Below, in pieces: positions 22,639-34,260 of a stretch of 64,000 bases of DNA. Both the position numbers and the translations under genes were made by a program. Within the stretch, counting starts at the first letter, position 1. The number at the start of each line of letters is the position of its first letter. The notes beneath the pieces were generated by a model. It had not been told where the DNA came from. It searched no databases and saw only the letters and a program-made list of their open reading frames with translations. Origin of the DNA: Adiantum capillus-veneris (taxonomy: Eukaryota; Streptophyta; Polypodiopsida; Polypodiales; Pteridaceae); contig CM043965.1 of assembly GCA_014529385.2 (NCBI GenBank), positions 66,893,690-66,957,689 on the forward strand. The letters are read 5' to 3'.

Positions 22639-25600
22639 ATGGATGGATCACAGGACACTGCTCTTTACAATATCAAGAAGCTGGATGGAACCAATTTCTC
22701 ATTGTGGAAGCAGCAGATTTGGCACGTGTTGGTACAAAAGAAGCAGATAAAACCTATAAAGCTTAAGGGGATAAAACCAGAAGATATGGACGAAGATGAA
22801 TGGAGCGAAATGGATGAATTGGCACTTTCTACCATTATGCTGACTTTGGCAGAAAGCGTTTACTTCAATGTAGTAGACGAGATGTCGGCTTATCAAGCAT
22901 GGTTAAAGCTGAGTGCTCTTTATGAGAAGCAGAGTGCAGCTTCACAGGTATACTGGCTTAAGAAGCTTGTTGACTTAAAGATGAAAGAAGGGACACCTAT
23001 GTCCAATCATCTGAATGAATTCAACACAATCTATAGTCAGTTGTCAGCTCAAGGTGTCAAGTTTGATGAACCTGTTAGAGCTATGTTCCTGTTGATCACA
23101 TTGCCGGAAAGTTGGGACACTTTTCGCACAGCTTTGAGTAATTCTGCACCTCTAGATGGTTTGAACATAGTAGGTGTAGAAGGAAGTCTGCTTACTGAAG
23201 AAACCAATAGAAAAACAATGGACAAAGGCAAAGGAACAGCCTTAGTGGTCAGGGGAAGGACCAAAGAAAAGTACAAAGGTGGAAAGAGGAATCAGTCTCG
23301 TAGCAAGTCCCGCAGTGCTAAAGGCAAGAGTGACATAGAATGCTACCATTGTGGCAAGAAGGGTCACATGAAAAGAGACTGCAGAGAATGGAAAGCAGAA
23401 AAAGGCAAAGAGAAAGCTGAAGACCATGGTGAGAAGAACAATCCTCAGTGAAGATTCAAGAAATAAATGTGACAAACACTGTTGCAGAGGATGACAGTCT
23501 AGTGTCAGTAGACATCTACTTCTTGAAGAATACAATGGACTCAGCTCTTCTTACAGCATCTGATGGAAATGCACTGAGTGACTAGATTATAGACTCAGGG
23601 GCATCACTTCATGTGTCTCCAAACAAGGAGTGGTTTACCTCTTATGTGACCACTAAAGATCATGTTCGGCTAGGCAATGGGCAGACATGTGAGATCTTAG
23701 GTGTTGGAGATGTTCAATTGAAGTTTCAGAATGGCTCTTCTTTCACGTTGAAGAATGTGAGACATGTTCCCGCAATTACAAAGAGCTTGATCAGCACAGG
23801 TTTAGTTGATGATGCTGGCTACGCCACCACTTTTGGACAGAACATGTGGAAGATATCCAAGGGTTCTATGACAGTAGCACATGGAGTAAAGTCTGGAGGA
23901 CTTTACATGATTTATGTATCAAATGTCTCTAAAAATGTAATCGATGTAACCGAGCAGCCGAACGTTTCTTTGTGGCATTTCCGGTTAGGACATATGTCCA
24001 AGAAGGGAATGGAAATCTTGTCTTGTTCTGGTTATTTGCCTGGCTTTTCATTTAATGATTTTGAATTCTGTGAACATTGTCTGTATGGTAAGCAAACATA
24101 GCAGCCACATAAGGATAGAAGCAGTAGAAGAGATACACAGTTGGCACTTGTTCATAGTGATTTGTGTGGACCTATGCCTAACCTATCTCTAGGGGGAGCT
24201 TCTTACTTTATGACATTTATAGATGATTACTCGAGGAAAGTATGGGTTTACTTTCTCAAGCACAAGGATGAAGCGTTTAGTGTTTTCAAAACGTTTGTGA
24301 CACTTGTGGAGAATCAGAGTGGCAAGAAGCTTAAATGCTTACGCACTGACAATGGTGGAGAGTATGTTTCAAAGGCCTTTCAGGACTTTTGTGAGTCAAA
24401 AGGTATAAAACGTGAACTTACTGCTCCTTACAATCCTCCTCAAAATGGTGTTGCTGAGAGGATGAATAGGACCATACAAGAGAAGGTCAGAAGTATGTTG
24501 TCTAATGCACAGCTGCCAAATGGGTTTTGGGCTGAAGCTGTATCAACAGCTGTTCATCTTGTAAATAGATCTCCTAGCAAGGTTTTGCAGAAGGATTCAG
24601 TGCCAGAGATGGTATGGTCAGGCAAAATGCCCTCATACAAGCATCTCAGAGTCTTTGGCTGTGAGGCATATACTCACGTTCCAAAGGAATTTAGGAACAA
24701 ACTTGAGCCAAAGAGTAGAAAGTGCATCTTTCTAGGCTATGGTAATTCTGGTGAGATGGGGTACAGACTTTGGGATCCCGAATCCAGAAAGGTTGTCCGC
24801 AACAATGATGTTCACTTTAATGAATCCAAATATCATTCTAAACCAGAGAGGGTTGAGGAGATTAGAAGAGTTGTCTTCCAAGAAGATGGACCTGCATGTG
24901 CAAGAAAAAATGTAAGGGCTCAAGAGGAGCAAGGACAGGATAGAGTGGAGCCACAGGTTGTTGCTGATCCTGAGCCACCTATTGTGCGTCGATCTGGACG
25001 TATCACGCGACCTCCTGATAGGTTTGTTCCATCTATGAACTATGTCATGTTGACTGATTGCAATGAGCCTTCATGTTACAAGGAAGCAGTGCAAATGAAG
25101 GACTCCGGGAATTGGGAATTGGCTATGCAGTCAGAGATGACAGCTCTGCATAAAAACAAGACATGGAAGCTAGTTAAATTACCATAGGGCAAAAAGGCTC
25201 TACCTTGTAAATGGGTTTACAGGTCTAAGATCACCGCTCATGATAGTCAGCCAAAGTACAAAGCAAGGCTTGTTGCCAAAGGCTTTAAGCAAGAACAAGG
25301 CATTGACTTTGATGAAGTCTTCTCTCCGGTGGTCAAGATGACTACATTGAGATGCTTTCTTGCATTGGTTGCCATATTAGATTTGGTGTTGCACCAAATG
25401 GATATCAAGACAGCGTTCTTGCATGGTGATTTAGATGTGGAAATTTACATGCAGCAGCCAGAAGGGTTTGTTGAGAAAGGCAAGGAAGATTGGGTATGCC
25501 AGTTGTTAAAGAGTCTTTATGGCTTAAAACAATCACCGAGGGCATGGTACCATAAATTCCACAAGTTTATGCTTTCTCAAGGCTACAAACGTAGTGAGTT

Positions 25601-26606
25601 CGATCACTGTCTATATACAAAGAAGGCTAAGGATGGCAGTTGGCTGATCCTTATTTTGTATGTGGATGACATGTTGATTGCTGGCAAGCACTTGGAAGAA
25701 ATTTCAGCTTTGAAGTCAAAGATGGCAAAATCGTTTGACATGAAAGACATGGGTGAGGCAAGTCATATACTTGGTATGCGCATTGAGAGAGATAGATCAA
25801 AGAAGTTGATTTGGTTATCTCAAACAGAGTATATTGACAAGGTTTTGCAACGTTTCAATATGGAGAAGGGAAAGGCATTGAGTGTTCCATTGCCACCATA
25901 TGTGAAACTTAGCAAACAAGATTGTCCTGTGTCTGAGGAAGAACATGCTGAAATGGATAAGATTCCATATGCGTCTGCAGTGGGTAGTTTGATGTATGCA
26001 ATGATTGCTACTCGCCCAGACATTGCATTTGCACTGGGAGTAGTAAGTCGATACATGTCAAACCCAGGCAAGAAACATTGGGAGGCAGTGAAAGGAATAT
26101 TGAGATACCTGAAAGCTACAAAGAGTATGCATATATGCTATGGGAGTCAGGAGCTAAGTGTAAAGGGTTTTCCAGACTCAGATTATGCAGGTGACTTAGA
26201 CAACCGAAGGTCTACGTCAGGGTATGTCTTTACATTGGCTGGTGAAGCAATATCATGGAGTTCTAGATTACAAGATTGTGTTACTCAATCTACTACAGAG
26301 GCTAAATATGTTGCAGCATCAGAGGCATGCAAAGAATCAATTTGGCTTAATCGACTAGTAACAGATTTGGGAATCAAAGAAGAGATGCCTGTGTTATATT
26401 CTGATAGTCAAAGTGCTATACAATTGGATCGCAATCCAGTTTATCACTCAAAGACAAAGCATGTGGATGTGAAGTATTATTTCATCAGGGAAATGCAGCT
26501 CGAGGATAAGCAACTTCAGCTTGTCAAAGTTCACACCACAGAAAATCCTGCTGATCTACTTACAAAAGGACTTCCCTCAGAGAGCTTTGCGCATTTTCGC
26601 AAGTAG
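22639..26606 (+). pseudogene. copia gag-pol, interrupted by one frameshift and three TAG stops
   Basis: Gag spans 22639-23451 (270 codons) and ends with a standard zinc knuckle, CYHCGKKGHMKRDC. The frame then shifts. Protease follows (IIDSGASLHVS, about 23587), then the LWHFRLGHMSKKG pre-integrase region. The integrase core has its Asp in HSDLCGP, its Asp in TDNGGEY and its Glu in NGVAERMNRT. RT carries LYVDDML (about 25660), and RNase H includes STTEAKYVA and KTKHVDVKY. In-frame stops are TAG at 23583, about 24099 and about 25185. All three can be explained by a single C-to-T or G-to-A change. All catalytic motifs remain, so this copy died recently. Confidence 0.9.
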
Positions 26607-26710
26607 TTAGGTGTAGGGTAGTACATCACTTCTCTACATCTCTTGTATATTAGCTTGTATAGTAGCTTCTCTCACACTTAAAGTACCACATTGGACTTTA
26701 AGTGGGAGGT

Positions 26711-26902
26711 TGTTGGGGTATAAAGCCCAATGTGGTCGCCCAGGTAAGTGGGCGGGCCGCCAGGTATGTACACATATTCTTTTGTAAAAACCTAATAAGA
26801 ACTCACTATGCTCTACACATTACAGTAGAGCAAGTTGACCATATCGTCGTGCTCTTCTTCTCACACTCTCTCTCACATCGCACTTCCGCTCGTACTCCTT
26901 CA
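26711..26902 (+). repeat. 3' LTR of copia element 1 (192 bp)
   Basis: Begins TGTTGGGGTATAAAGCCC and ends CGTACTCCTTCA. It is very similar to the minus-strand LTR at 49145-49336, which fixes both ends. The sequence right after it, GAGCT, is a candidate target duplication whose left partner is not present. Confidence 0.9.
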
Positions 26903-29123
26903 GAGCTAGAGCACACCCATACAAAAGTTCTATGCATCGATATGCACATGGAAAATTACATTCCAATCGAGCACTCATAGAATGGGAACGCTTGTCAAGG
27001 TTCTTTTAATGACTCATAAGCATGGTCACACTCCGTGGTCTAGTGGAACTCAATAAGAAGCTTGTACAAAGGACGAGCTATCTCGACAAAGTTTAAAATA
27101 AACCGCTTGTAATAACCAACATGGCCCATGGATCTTTGAACTCCTTTATAGTTTGTAGGTGGTGGCAAATTGAAAATGGCTTTTATTTTGCTCTCATATG
27201 TGGAAATCCCATTTTGGACACTATATGCCCTAAAATGACTCCATGTTTAATCCTAAATTGGCATTTGAAAAGGTTTAAGGAGAGGTGATACAATCTGCAC
27301 TTCTCAAACACTTTTTGTAAACATGATAGATGTTCCTTCCAAGAAGAATAAATACAAAGGTCGTCTAAGAAAGCTTCACAAAACTCCCTCAAATATTTCC
27401 TAAAAGCAGTGTTTATCAATCTTTGGAAGGTACCAAGGGCATTGGTTATGCCAAAAGCCATCACACAAAATGCGAACACTCCAAATTCAGTTATAAATGC
27501 CATTTTAGCTTGATCCTCTAGTGCAATTGTGATTTGATTGTAGCCAGAGTACCCATCTAAAAAGCTATAAGCTTCCTTCCCTGTGACTCTTTCAAGCACA
27601 TGTTCTGAATATGCAAGGGGTAATGGTTCTTTAAGTACATACTCCTCAGTCTCTGTCAGATCTTGGGTAATGAAAATAGGTTTGGACTCCTCACTTGGGT
27701 CTGCTAACTCTATTCCCTTAACTACTGGACCATCATGGACTCCGTTGCTTCCATCGATAGGTGTTCTCTGGGCCTTTGTATACACAACCTTACGTTCCTC
27801 CGTAGTGTAAGATTTGAAATGATCAGGCGCACAGGGTGTAAGTCTGTGGGCTCTTGTTCTTGTGTGGACTATGATTTCTCTTCCACTTCCTTTTGTTGTT
27901 GAACTAACTCTCGATTTTGTCATCTTCTTATGGTACGGCTCAACTTTGGCTTCTCTGTAGCTTCTAGTTGTGAGATATCAATGGGTTGTGGACTGCACCA
28001 CATAACACTTTGAACGTATTCACCCCAATTATCTACCAACTTTTAATGAGCATCTCATGCCCCTATATAATTAAGACATTCTACGGTATCTCGATATTGT
28101 CACCTCTTATATACTTTTTTTTTTGTCTAATTTTTTATTACGGGTGATCTCTAGTAAAGACTCACTAGATGAATCGCTACTCGTGTCTTCTCCTCTTTCG
28201 GATAGATTGTCATCTAGGGTACCACTGGGCCTTGAATGGTTTGTCCCCAGATTTGTACCAAGGTTTAACTCAGATTCTTCATCTTCAGAGTCAACTCCAA
28301 TTGATGATTCTGACTCCGAATCATGTGGGCTATTGTCTTGTGAGACGCTACTGGTTCCAATGTCAGTCAATTCTTCATCTTGTAGGTTATAAGAAGCTAT
28401 ATGCATTGTTCCTATCATATTTAAGGATACGAGTTGTGGCATTCATCCCCCTCAGGTGTTACCAAGGTTGTCCCCCTATTGCCCCATGTGTCTATGGTTG
28501 CTGCTATAGGTGGACCCAGTCCACATTATCAGACTCAGTCATCCCAGGTAGAACATCCATATAGGGAGAATCTTGCCCAACATCAGTGTCCATTTTACAT
28601 GTGTAACAATACTGTAATGGGGTCAAGTGAACTGTGGTGTCAGATCTATGATCAATTATAAGTCTGTTTCCTAGAGGATATGCTCGACCGGTTACTAGAT
28701 CCACTCAAATGATAGAGTCTTTGAATTGCAAGTAGACGTGGTTTTTAGACAGTCATGCACCATTTTTGCTTCCCTCATGAAGGTACGTCCTAAGTTCATT
28801 TCAGATGACATAGTGTGCTTGGAAAAATCCATGACAATGAAGGTATTCCTTATTTTGTGTCCAAAGACCTTGATCTTGAGATCTGCTAACGCGTGCACAT
28901 TACAGATCTAACAAATCTAACAAAAACAAGTACACTGCAGCACTTAACAGAGCTTACAAAAACCTGCTACTAAAATTGCCCATTGCAGAGCCATTGCAGC
29001 CACTTAACAGTTCTCACACAACTCATCAAAAAACCAAAAATGGTAGAAGTGAAGGATTTCTGAGGTAGCATTGAGTTATCATCAAGCTTAGTGCAATGCA
29101 ATCCCCGGCAATGGTGCCAAAAA
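26903..29123 (-). pseudogene. gypsy element B: internally deleted protease-RT-RNase H
   Basis: From right to left: leader after the primer-binding site, then directly a retroviral-type protease piece (28695-28898) with no gag, so gag is deleted. An acidic linker (28107-28442) and reverse transcriptase (27183-27923) follow. RT has HVLERVTGKEAYSFLDGYSG and the catalytic box as FLDD instead of YxDD. The RT N-terminus is also partly missing. After a frameshift near 27205, the thumb and RNase H start follow (GHVGYYKRFI, then FHWTTECDHAYESLK), running up to the copia LTR at 26902. The protease and linker block is a near copy of 31050-32045. Clearly non-functional. Confidence 0.87.
29102..29119 (-). 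promoter_or_regulatory. primer-binding site of gypsy B
   Basis: On the minus strand TGGCACCATTGCCGGGGA lies 4 nt after the LTR end. It differs at two positions from the complement of the plant tRNA-Asp 3' end (TGGCGCCGTTGCCGGGGA) as I know it from Athila-type elements. Confidence 0.75.
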
Positions 29124-29338
29124 TGTGCGCTTTGTCGCACTGTCGAACTCTGGATACTTGCTTGTGCAATGTGTGGGAGCCTCAAAAGGCTGTGAGCACA
29201 CAACTAGATAGTCCTAACAAGCTCAAAGAGGCAATGGTGTGTCACTCACCGCTCAATGCTACCGTCCTGAAGGATCCTGTGTTGCAAAGAAGAAGGAGCC
29301 GTTGTCGCTGTCGTGCTCAACCACCTTGCCGCCACAAT

Positions 29339-29403
<65 letters not shown>

Positions 29404-29709
29404 CATACACACACACACACACACACACACGTAAGCACACGAAGGAGAAGGAGACAGAGATGGAGCAAGAGCACTTCTTAGCTTGCACCTCCAACAATGA
29501 GGATTTTTAGGTCAAATGGACCTTTTATAAAAGTTTGACCCATTCACACATGGGCGTCCACAATGGTGGCTGATCATTACAAAACATAGTGGTGCGCCTC
29601 TCATTGACGATCACCTACACACCTATTGGATCGACAATCCCGATCCCATGACTCAATCAAATAAATAATAAGACGCCCGTCGAAGGTGATAGGGTCCGTG
29701 AGGTTAACA
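29124..29709 (-). repeat. 5' LTR of gypsy B (586 bp)
   Basis: On the minus strand it begins TGTTAACCTCACGG and ends GCGCACA. It aligns along its length with the LTR at 47306-47937. It contains a (CT)n tract (about 29339-29400 on plus) followed by (CA)n (about 29408-29430). It abuts the hAT fragment, so B probably inserted into the hAT element. Confidence 0.87.
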
Positions 29710-31030
29710 CCACCATCCTCTTTCCACCATGGAGGTGCACTTGTTTTGGCAATGGCATCTATATGCCATGGATCCTGAAACATACCACTTCTGTTAGCAT
29801 AATCAACTCCTTAATGAAAAGATACTTTCCCATCCTCTTGCACCAAGAGTTGGGAGCAATCTATTTTGAAGTTGGTCGTGACTTCTTTGTTAGTAGCCCG
29901 TTAGTAGATTGTTGATCCAATACAAATGCCACAACATGCAATGGTTTATGCAACTGCACCCATCACTTGTTGGCACAATTATGATTATGGTAGCGTTGTC
30001 CTTTGCACCAAAGCCAATGTGCTCTCTTACCTTGCGTAAGGCCTCTGACATATACCAATAAAGCCGACCAAAGATAAAAGATTATTTATTGATAGTTCGC
30101 AAAACGATCTACAAATGGCTTAGCCAAAGTCGCAATCCTCTCTACATTTTGCCAGAAATAGGTAAGCTGACAAGCTACGAACATCTTGTAGCTGCAACCT
30201 GATAGTTGGGATACTTGTTAATCCATGCATCCCATCATCTATCGGCTAAACTTTCAATCAATGCAGGCTTCACTTCTTGTAAGTTGGCAAGAACATATTA
30301 TATGGTAGCAAACCTTGCTGCACAAAATATATGTAGAGTTTTATTGGGAAACTTTGTTTGAAAAAGAGCATACAAAAATTGATGCTCTCGGATAAAATTT
30401 ACCACATGGTTTGTATCCAATAGAGTTTGCTTGATACAAACCATTTTACCAATGTCTTTAGTTAGCAAAAATTAAGAGTATGCATTGCACTTGGCATCCA
30501 AGTAATCTTTGGATACTTAGCTTGGATAACCTTCCATGCATCCTGTTGGATGCATTATCTGTGATGATAGCACACTTGATTTGTCCCACCTTCCCTTGCT
30601 CTTGTATGCTTGTACACCCGTGATAGATAGTCGCTCGTCTTCTCTTTCAATGAGGTGTCAATACTTTTACAAACATGGATCCTCTAGGGTTGATAGGCAT
30701 CACATTGATCAATGGATTCTTTTGATAGTTAGTCCATCCATTTAATGCTATGGTGCAACCATATGCAAGAACAAATTCTACCACTGTGCGCTTGAGGATG
30801 GCTTCAGTATTGTCTTTCACTTTATCTAGATTCTCAATGCACATCTTGCTGTAGTCAAGAAGCACAAATCCTTTTTTGGATGTGCTCATCAAAGCATCTT
30901 GAAATACTAAGTTGCACATAGCATTGAACAGTGTGCCGCATGCCACAAAATCTTATGTCCATTTCAAACTCAACTCAAGCAACCACTGCTCATCTAACAA
31001 TTCATACAACGTTTGTCCATTGGATGATGC
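29710..31030 (-). pseudogene. hAT transposase fragment (DUF659 type)
   Basis: The minus-strand piece at 30647-30946 reads ..FNAMCNLVFQDAL and then GCTIALNGWTNYQKNPLIN and INPRGSMF, which are the signature strings of the DUF659 region of plant hAT transposases. Continuing left are recognisable later parts (KDIGKMVCIKQ, VVNFIREHQF, AARFATI, EVKPAL) with several stops. The fragment ends at the gypsy B LTR before the C-terminal dimerisation domain. The N-terminal BED zinc finger is also absent. No hAT terminal repeats were found. Confidence 0.8.
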
Positions 31031-32599
31031 TCTGCAAGATTGGGTTGACGTTTTGAAGGTATTCAACCCAGTTATCTACCAACTTCCAATGAGCATCACA
31101 AGCCACTATATAATTAAGACATTCTGTGGTAGATTTCTTTTCATTTATTCTAGCACACACATTTGCTCAATATCGTCACCTCCTATATCTCTTACTTCTC
31201 TTATCTAATTTTTTATTATGGCCGATCTCTAGTGGAGAGTCACTAGATGAATTGCTACTTGTGTCTTCTGCTCCCCTGAATAGATTATCATCTAGGGTAC
31301 CATTGGGCCTTGAATGGTTTGTCCCCACATTTGTACCAAGGTTTAACTCAAATTCTTTGTCTTCAGAGTCAACTCCAATTGCTGACTTTGACTCCGAATC
31401 GTCTGGGCTATAGTCTTGTGAGACGCTACTGGTTCCAATGTCAGTCAAGTCTTCATCTTGTAGGTCATCAGAAGCTATATGCATTGCTCCTATCATATTG
31501 AAGGGTACAAGTTGTGGCATTTCATCCCCCTCAAGTGTTACCTAGGTCGTCCCCCTATTGCCCCAAGTGTCTATGGTTGCTGCTAGGTGGACCCAATCCA
31601 CATTGTCAGACTCAATCATCCCAGGTAGAACATCCATATAAGGAGAATCTTGCCCAACACCAGTGTCCATTTTACATGTGTAACAGTACTGCAATGGGGC
31701 CGAGTGAACTGTGGTGTCAGATCTATGATCAATTATGAATCTGTTTCCTAGAGGATGTGCTTGACGAGTTACAAGATCCACTCAAATGACAGAGTCTTGG
31801 AACTGCAAGTAGACATGGTTTTTAGACCAGTCATGCACCATTTTTGCTTCCCTCATGAAAGGAAGTTCTAAGATCATCTCAGATGACATGGTGTGCTTGG
31901 AAAAATCCATAACAATGAAGATATTTCTTATTTTGTGTCCAAAGACCTTGATCTTGAGATCTTCTAGCATCCCAATAGGCTTAACAATAGTCCCATTGGC
32001 CATCTTTACCACTATGTTTGTGGTCCCAAGGTGAGGTCTTCCCATAGTTTCCTAGCAATTTTTATTCACAATGCTAACCCCAGCGCCACCATCAAGGATT
32101 CCATTCACAATTAACCCTTGGTATCAATTGGTATGGTCACATTGGATTCAGCGCCTTCAAAGTATTATCCCAACTTGTTAACAGGTATTTCTACAACAGA
32201 GTTCTCATCTAGGTTGGGTTGTGGATCTAAGTGTTCCTCCTCTATTGGCATCTCCCAAGCTCCATCCATCTGTGAAAATTGTGGTAGCCCGACTTTTAGT
32301 TCTCCATTGAGGAAAGCTTGAAGAGCTAAGAATAGCTCAGGGTCTCCATATAGTTTGGGCATGACGGTGGTTCTAACTTCTGAAGCCATGAAATCCATCA
32401 ATTTGGCAATATTTAACGGCACCTTTTGGGCTTCAGTCCCTTGACATGGGGAAGATGGGATCTCCATTTCTTCGATAGGGTTAGGCAGTCCCTCTGTAAA
32501 CATACTTTCCAACAAGAAGTGAGTACGCCCACTTTCCCATGACTTTAAGTCACTTTCTTCTTGGATAACACTAGGGATGTCTAGTGGTCTATGGACTTA

Positions 32600-34260
32600 G
32601 TGAGGTTGCTTTTGCGTAGGGAACACTGTGTCGATATTCTGGATCTGCCTAGGTGCTGGCTCTAGATCCCTTTGGGTCTCTTCCACTAAACTCCTTAATT
32701 GCTTGACTCGCTCGATCTCCTCTGTATGGTGGAAAGGGGGAAAGGAGAAAACCACCAGCACACAATCTAAATGCCTCTCTATAGCCCAGTGATTTCGCAA
32801 CACCCATATCCCCTAGCAAACATACACCTAGACTCTCGATTTGCAAACAGTTGTTGTCCGTGCCCGGTCCCGACCAACCACGGCTACACACACCCGATCA
32901 CAAAGCATATCATCATGGTTTCAACATTAACCCTTCAGTGCACCTTTCTCTATATATAGACAATTCAAAATAGATCAATAACCTCAGACCTTTGCAAAAG
33001 TCTCTAGAATACACCCATTCTATGAGAAGCCGACATCCACCTTGCATACTCGATACCCACACAGGGAATACTGACACACAATACACAAGTAGATAAAGAT
33101 GACATGAATCTGAGAGTAGAGCAAGGAAATATCTTGGCAAATCCTTTCGAAAGTGTATACAATATGAAGATGTATCTCCTAACTCGATGCGAGCTTGATG
33201 AGCATGGCAAGCCTTCCCTTCGTCCTAGTGTGTACCACCCTTCAAAAACAATTTGAGGCAGACCCTTCAGTTATACTCCCTCCCTTGATCTCCCAATCTC
33301 TATAGCGCCACCCTGTTGGTACCCACAACCTCTTGGCTCTTCAAGTCCCTCCTCACGGCCCTACACATCTCGTGCCGCCTTTGCTCACTGCCATCCTTTG
33401 TTCTTGGTGGCATCTGCAAACTTCAGCCCTCTCGATCTGTAGCAACCAACATCCTTTCTTCTTCACCTTGGCGGCCTCCAATTTCCCTTGCCCTGCTCAC
33501 GGCCAGCCTTATGGCGGCTCTGTATAACTCTTCAAGCCCGCATACTCTCCAGCCGAGTCTCCAACTCCCCCTCGTTCACACTATCCTCAGCCTAGCCCCA
33601 CCTTCTTCCGGCCTCACCAATCCACTGCCTGGCGAACAAGGCCGCCAACCTCTTGTAGACCTCCGCCCCCTCTTTGGCCACTAGCGATATCACTAGTGGT
33701 CACCTCCTCTGCAACTGGCGTCCGCCCTTCAGATTGCCATGTAGCCTTTATTATGCTCACACCCTAGATGGCATCGTACCCCACACAATTGGCCGACTTG
33801 CTTGCCATGCAACTGCAACGCTCTCAAGAGCCGCCCCCCTCTCTGCTGACCTCACCTCCCCCCCCCCCCCCCCCCCCCCCCTCATGGAGCCCTTTCCTCA
33901 TGCAACTGACCGTTTTTTTTTTCCTCGCCCATGAAGGTAACCCCTAGAGTCGACTTGCATAGCGCCGCCATCTCCTTGCAATAGCGCTTTTCTTTTTCTT
34001 TTGTATTCCTCAGCTTGGCACTGTTTTGCACGCGTCCGGCTGCCACCTTGAGCCATCTATTTTGAAGCCACGGACGCTCGTCATAATGTCTGATCAAGAG
34101 ATGATAGGTATGTTTTTTAGGCACCTAGGGAGCCCTAAACTCGTCGAAAAAGAGCAAGCATTCTGCATACATCCTGGTACTATTGGATGGAGATATACAT
34201 CAACCTTTAGTATCCTTAAGAACTCCAGTCAGCAAAGCTTTTGAACCACATTTGACCTGT
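32600..34260. other. foreign-looking block inside gypsy A, not identified
   Basis: Sequence between two parts of the gypsy A reading frames that does not continue them. It is rich in C and T (33300-33900), with a run of 24 C at 33858-33881. Reading frames here lack known domains. It may be a further insertion, such as a solo LTR, but I found no paired ends. Confidence 0.4.
33858..33881. repeat. poly-C tract (24 nt)
   Basis: An uninterrupted run of about 24 C within a C/T-rich block. Such runs can fold as G-quadruplex or i-motif and are prone to length error in sequencing. Confidence 0.9.

Larger units (their letters stand above)
22639..26902 (+). mobile_element. Ty1/copia retrotransposon 1 (5' LTR not found)
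   Basis: The internal region codes gag, protease, integrase, RT and RNase H in copia order (listed separately). A polypurine tract (AAGTGGGAGG, about 26700-26709) and a 192-bp 3' LTR (26711-26902, TGTTGGGG..CTCCTTCA) follow. The right flank (from 26903) is the RNase H region of gypsy element B, minus strand, so this copia inserted into B. A truncated second copy with the same 192-bp LTR length lies at 49145-49768 on the minus strand. No sequence matching the LTR occurs upstream of gag, so the left end is deleted, rearranged or too diverged to see. Confidence 0.9.

Noticed and set aside
33316-33934. Ser/Pro/Leu-rich plus-strand frames
   Set aside because: They follow from C/T-rich composition and a poly-C run; overlapping frames look equally open.
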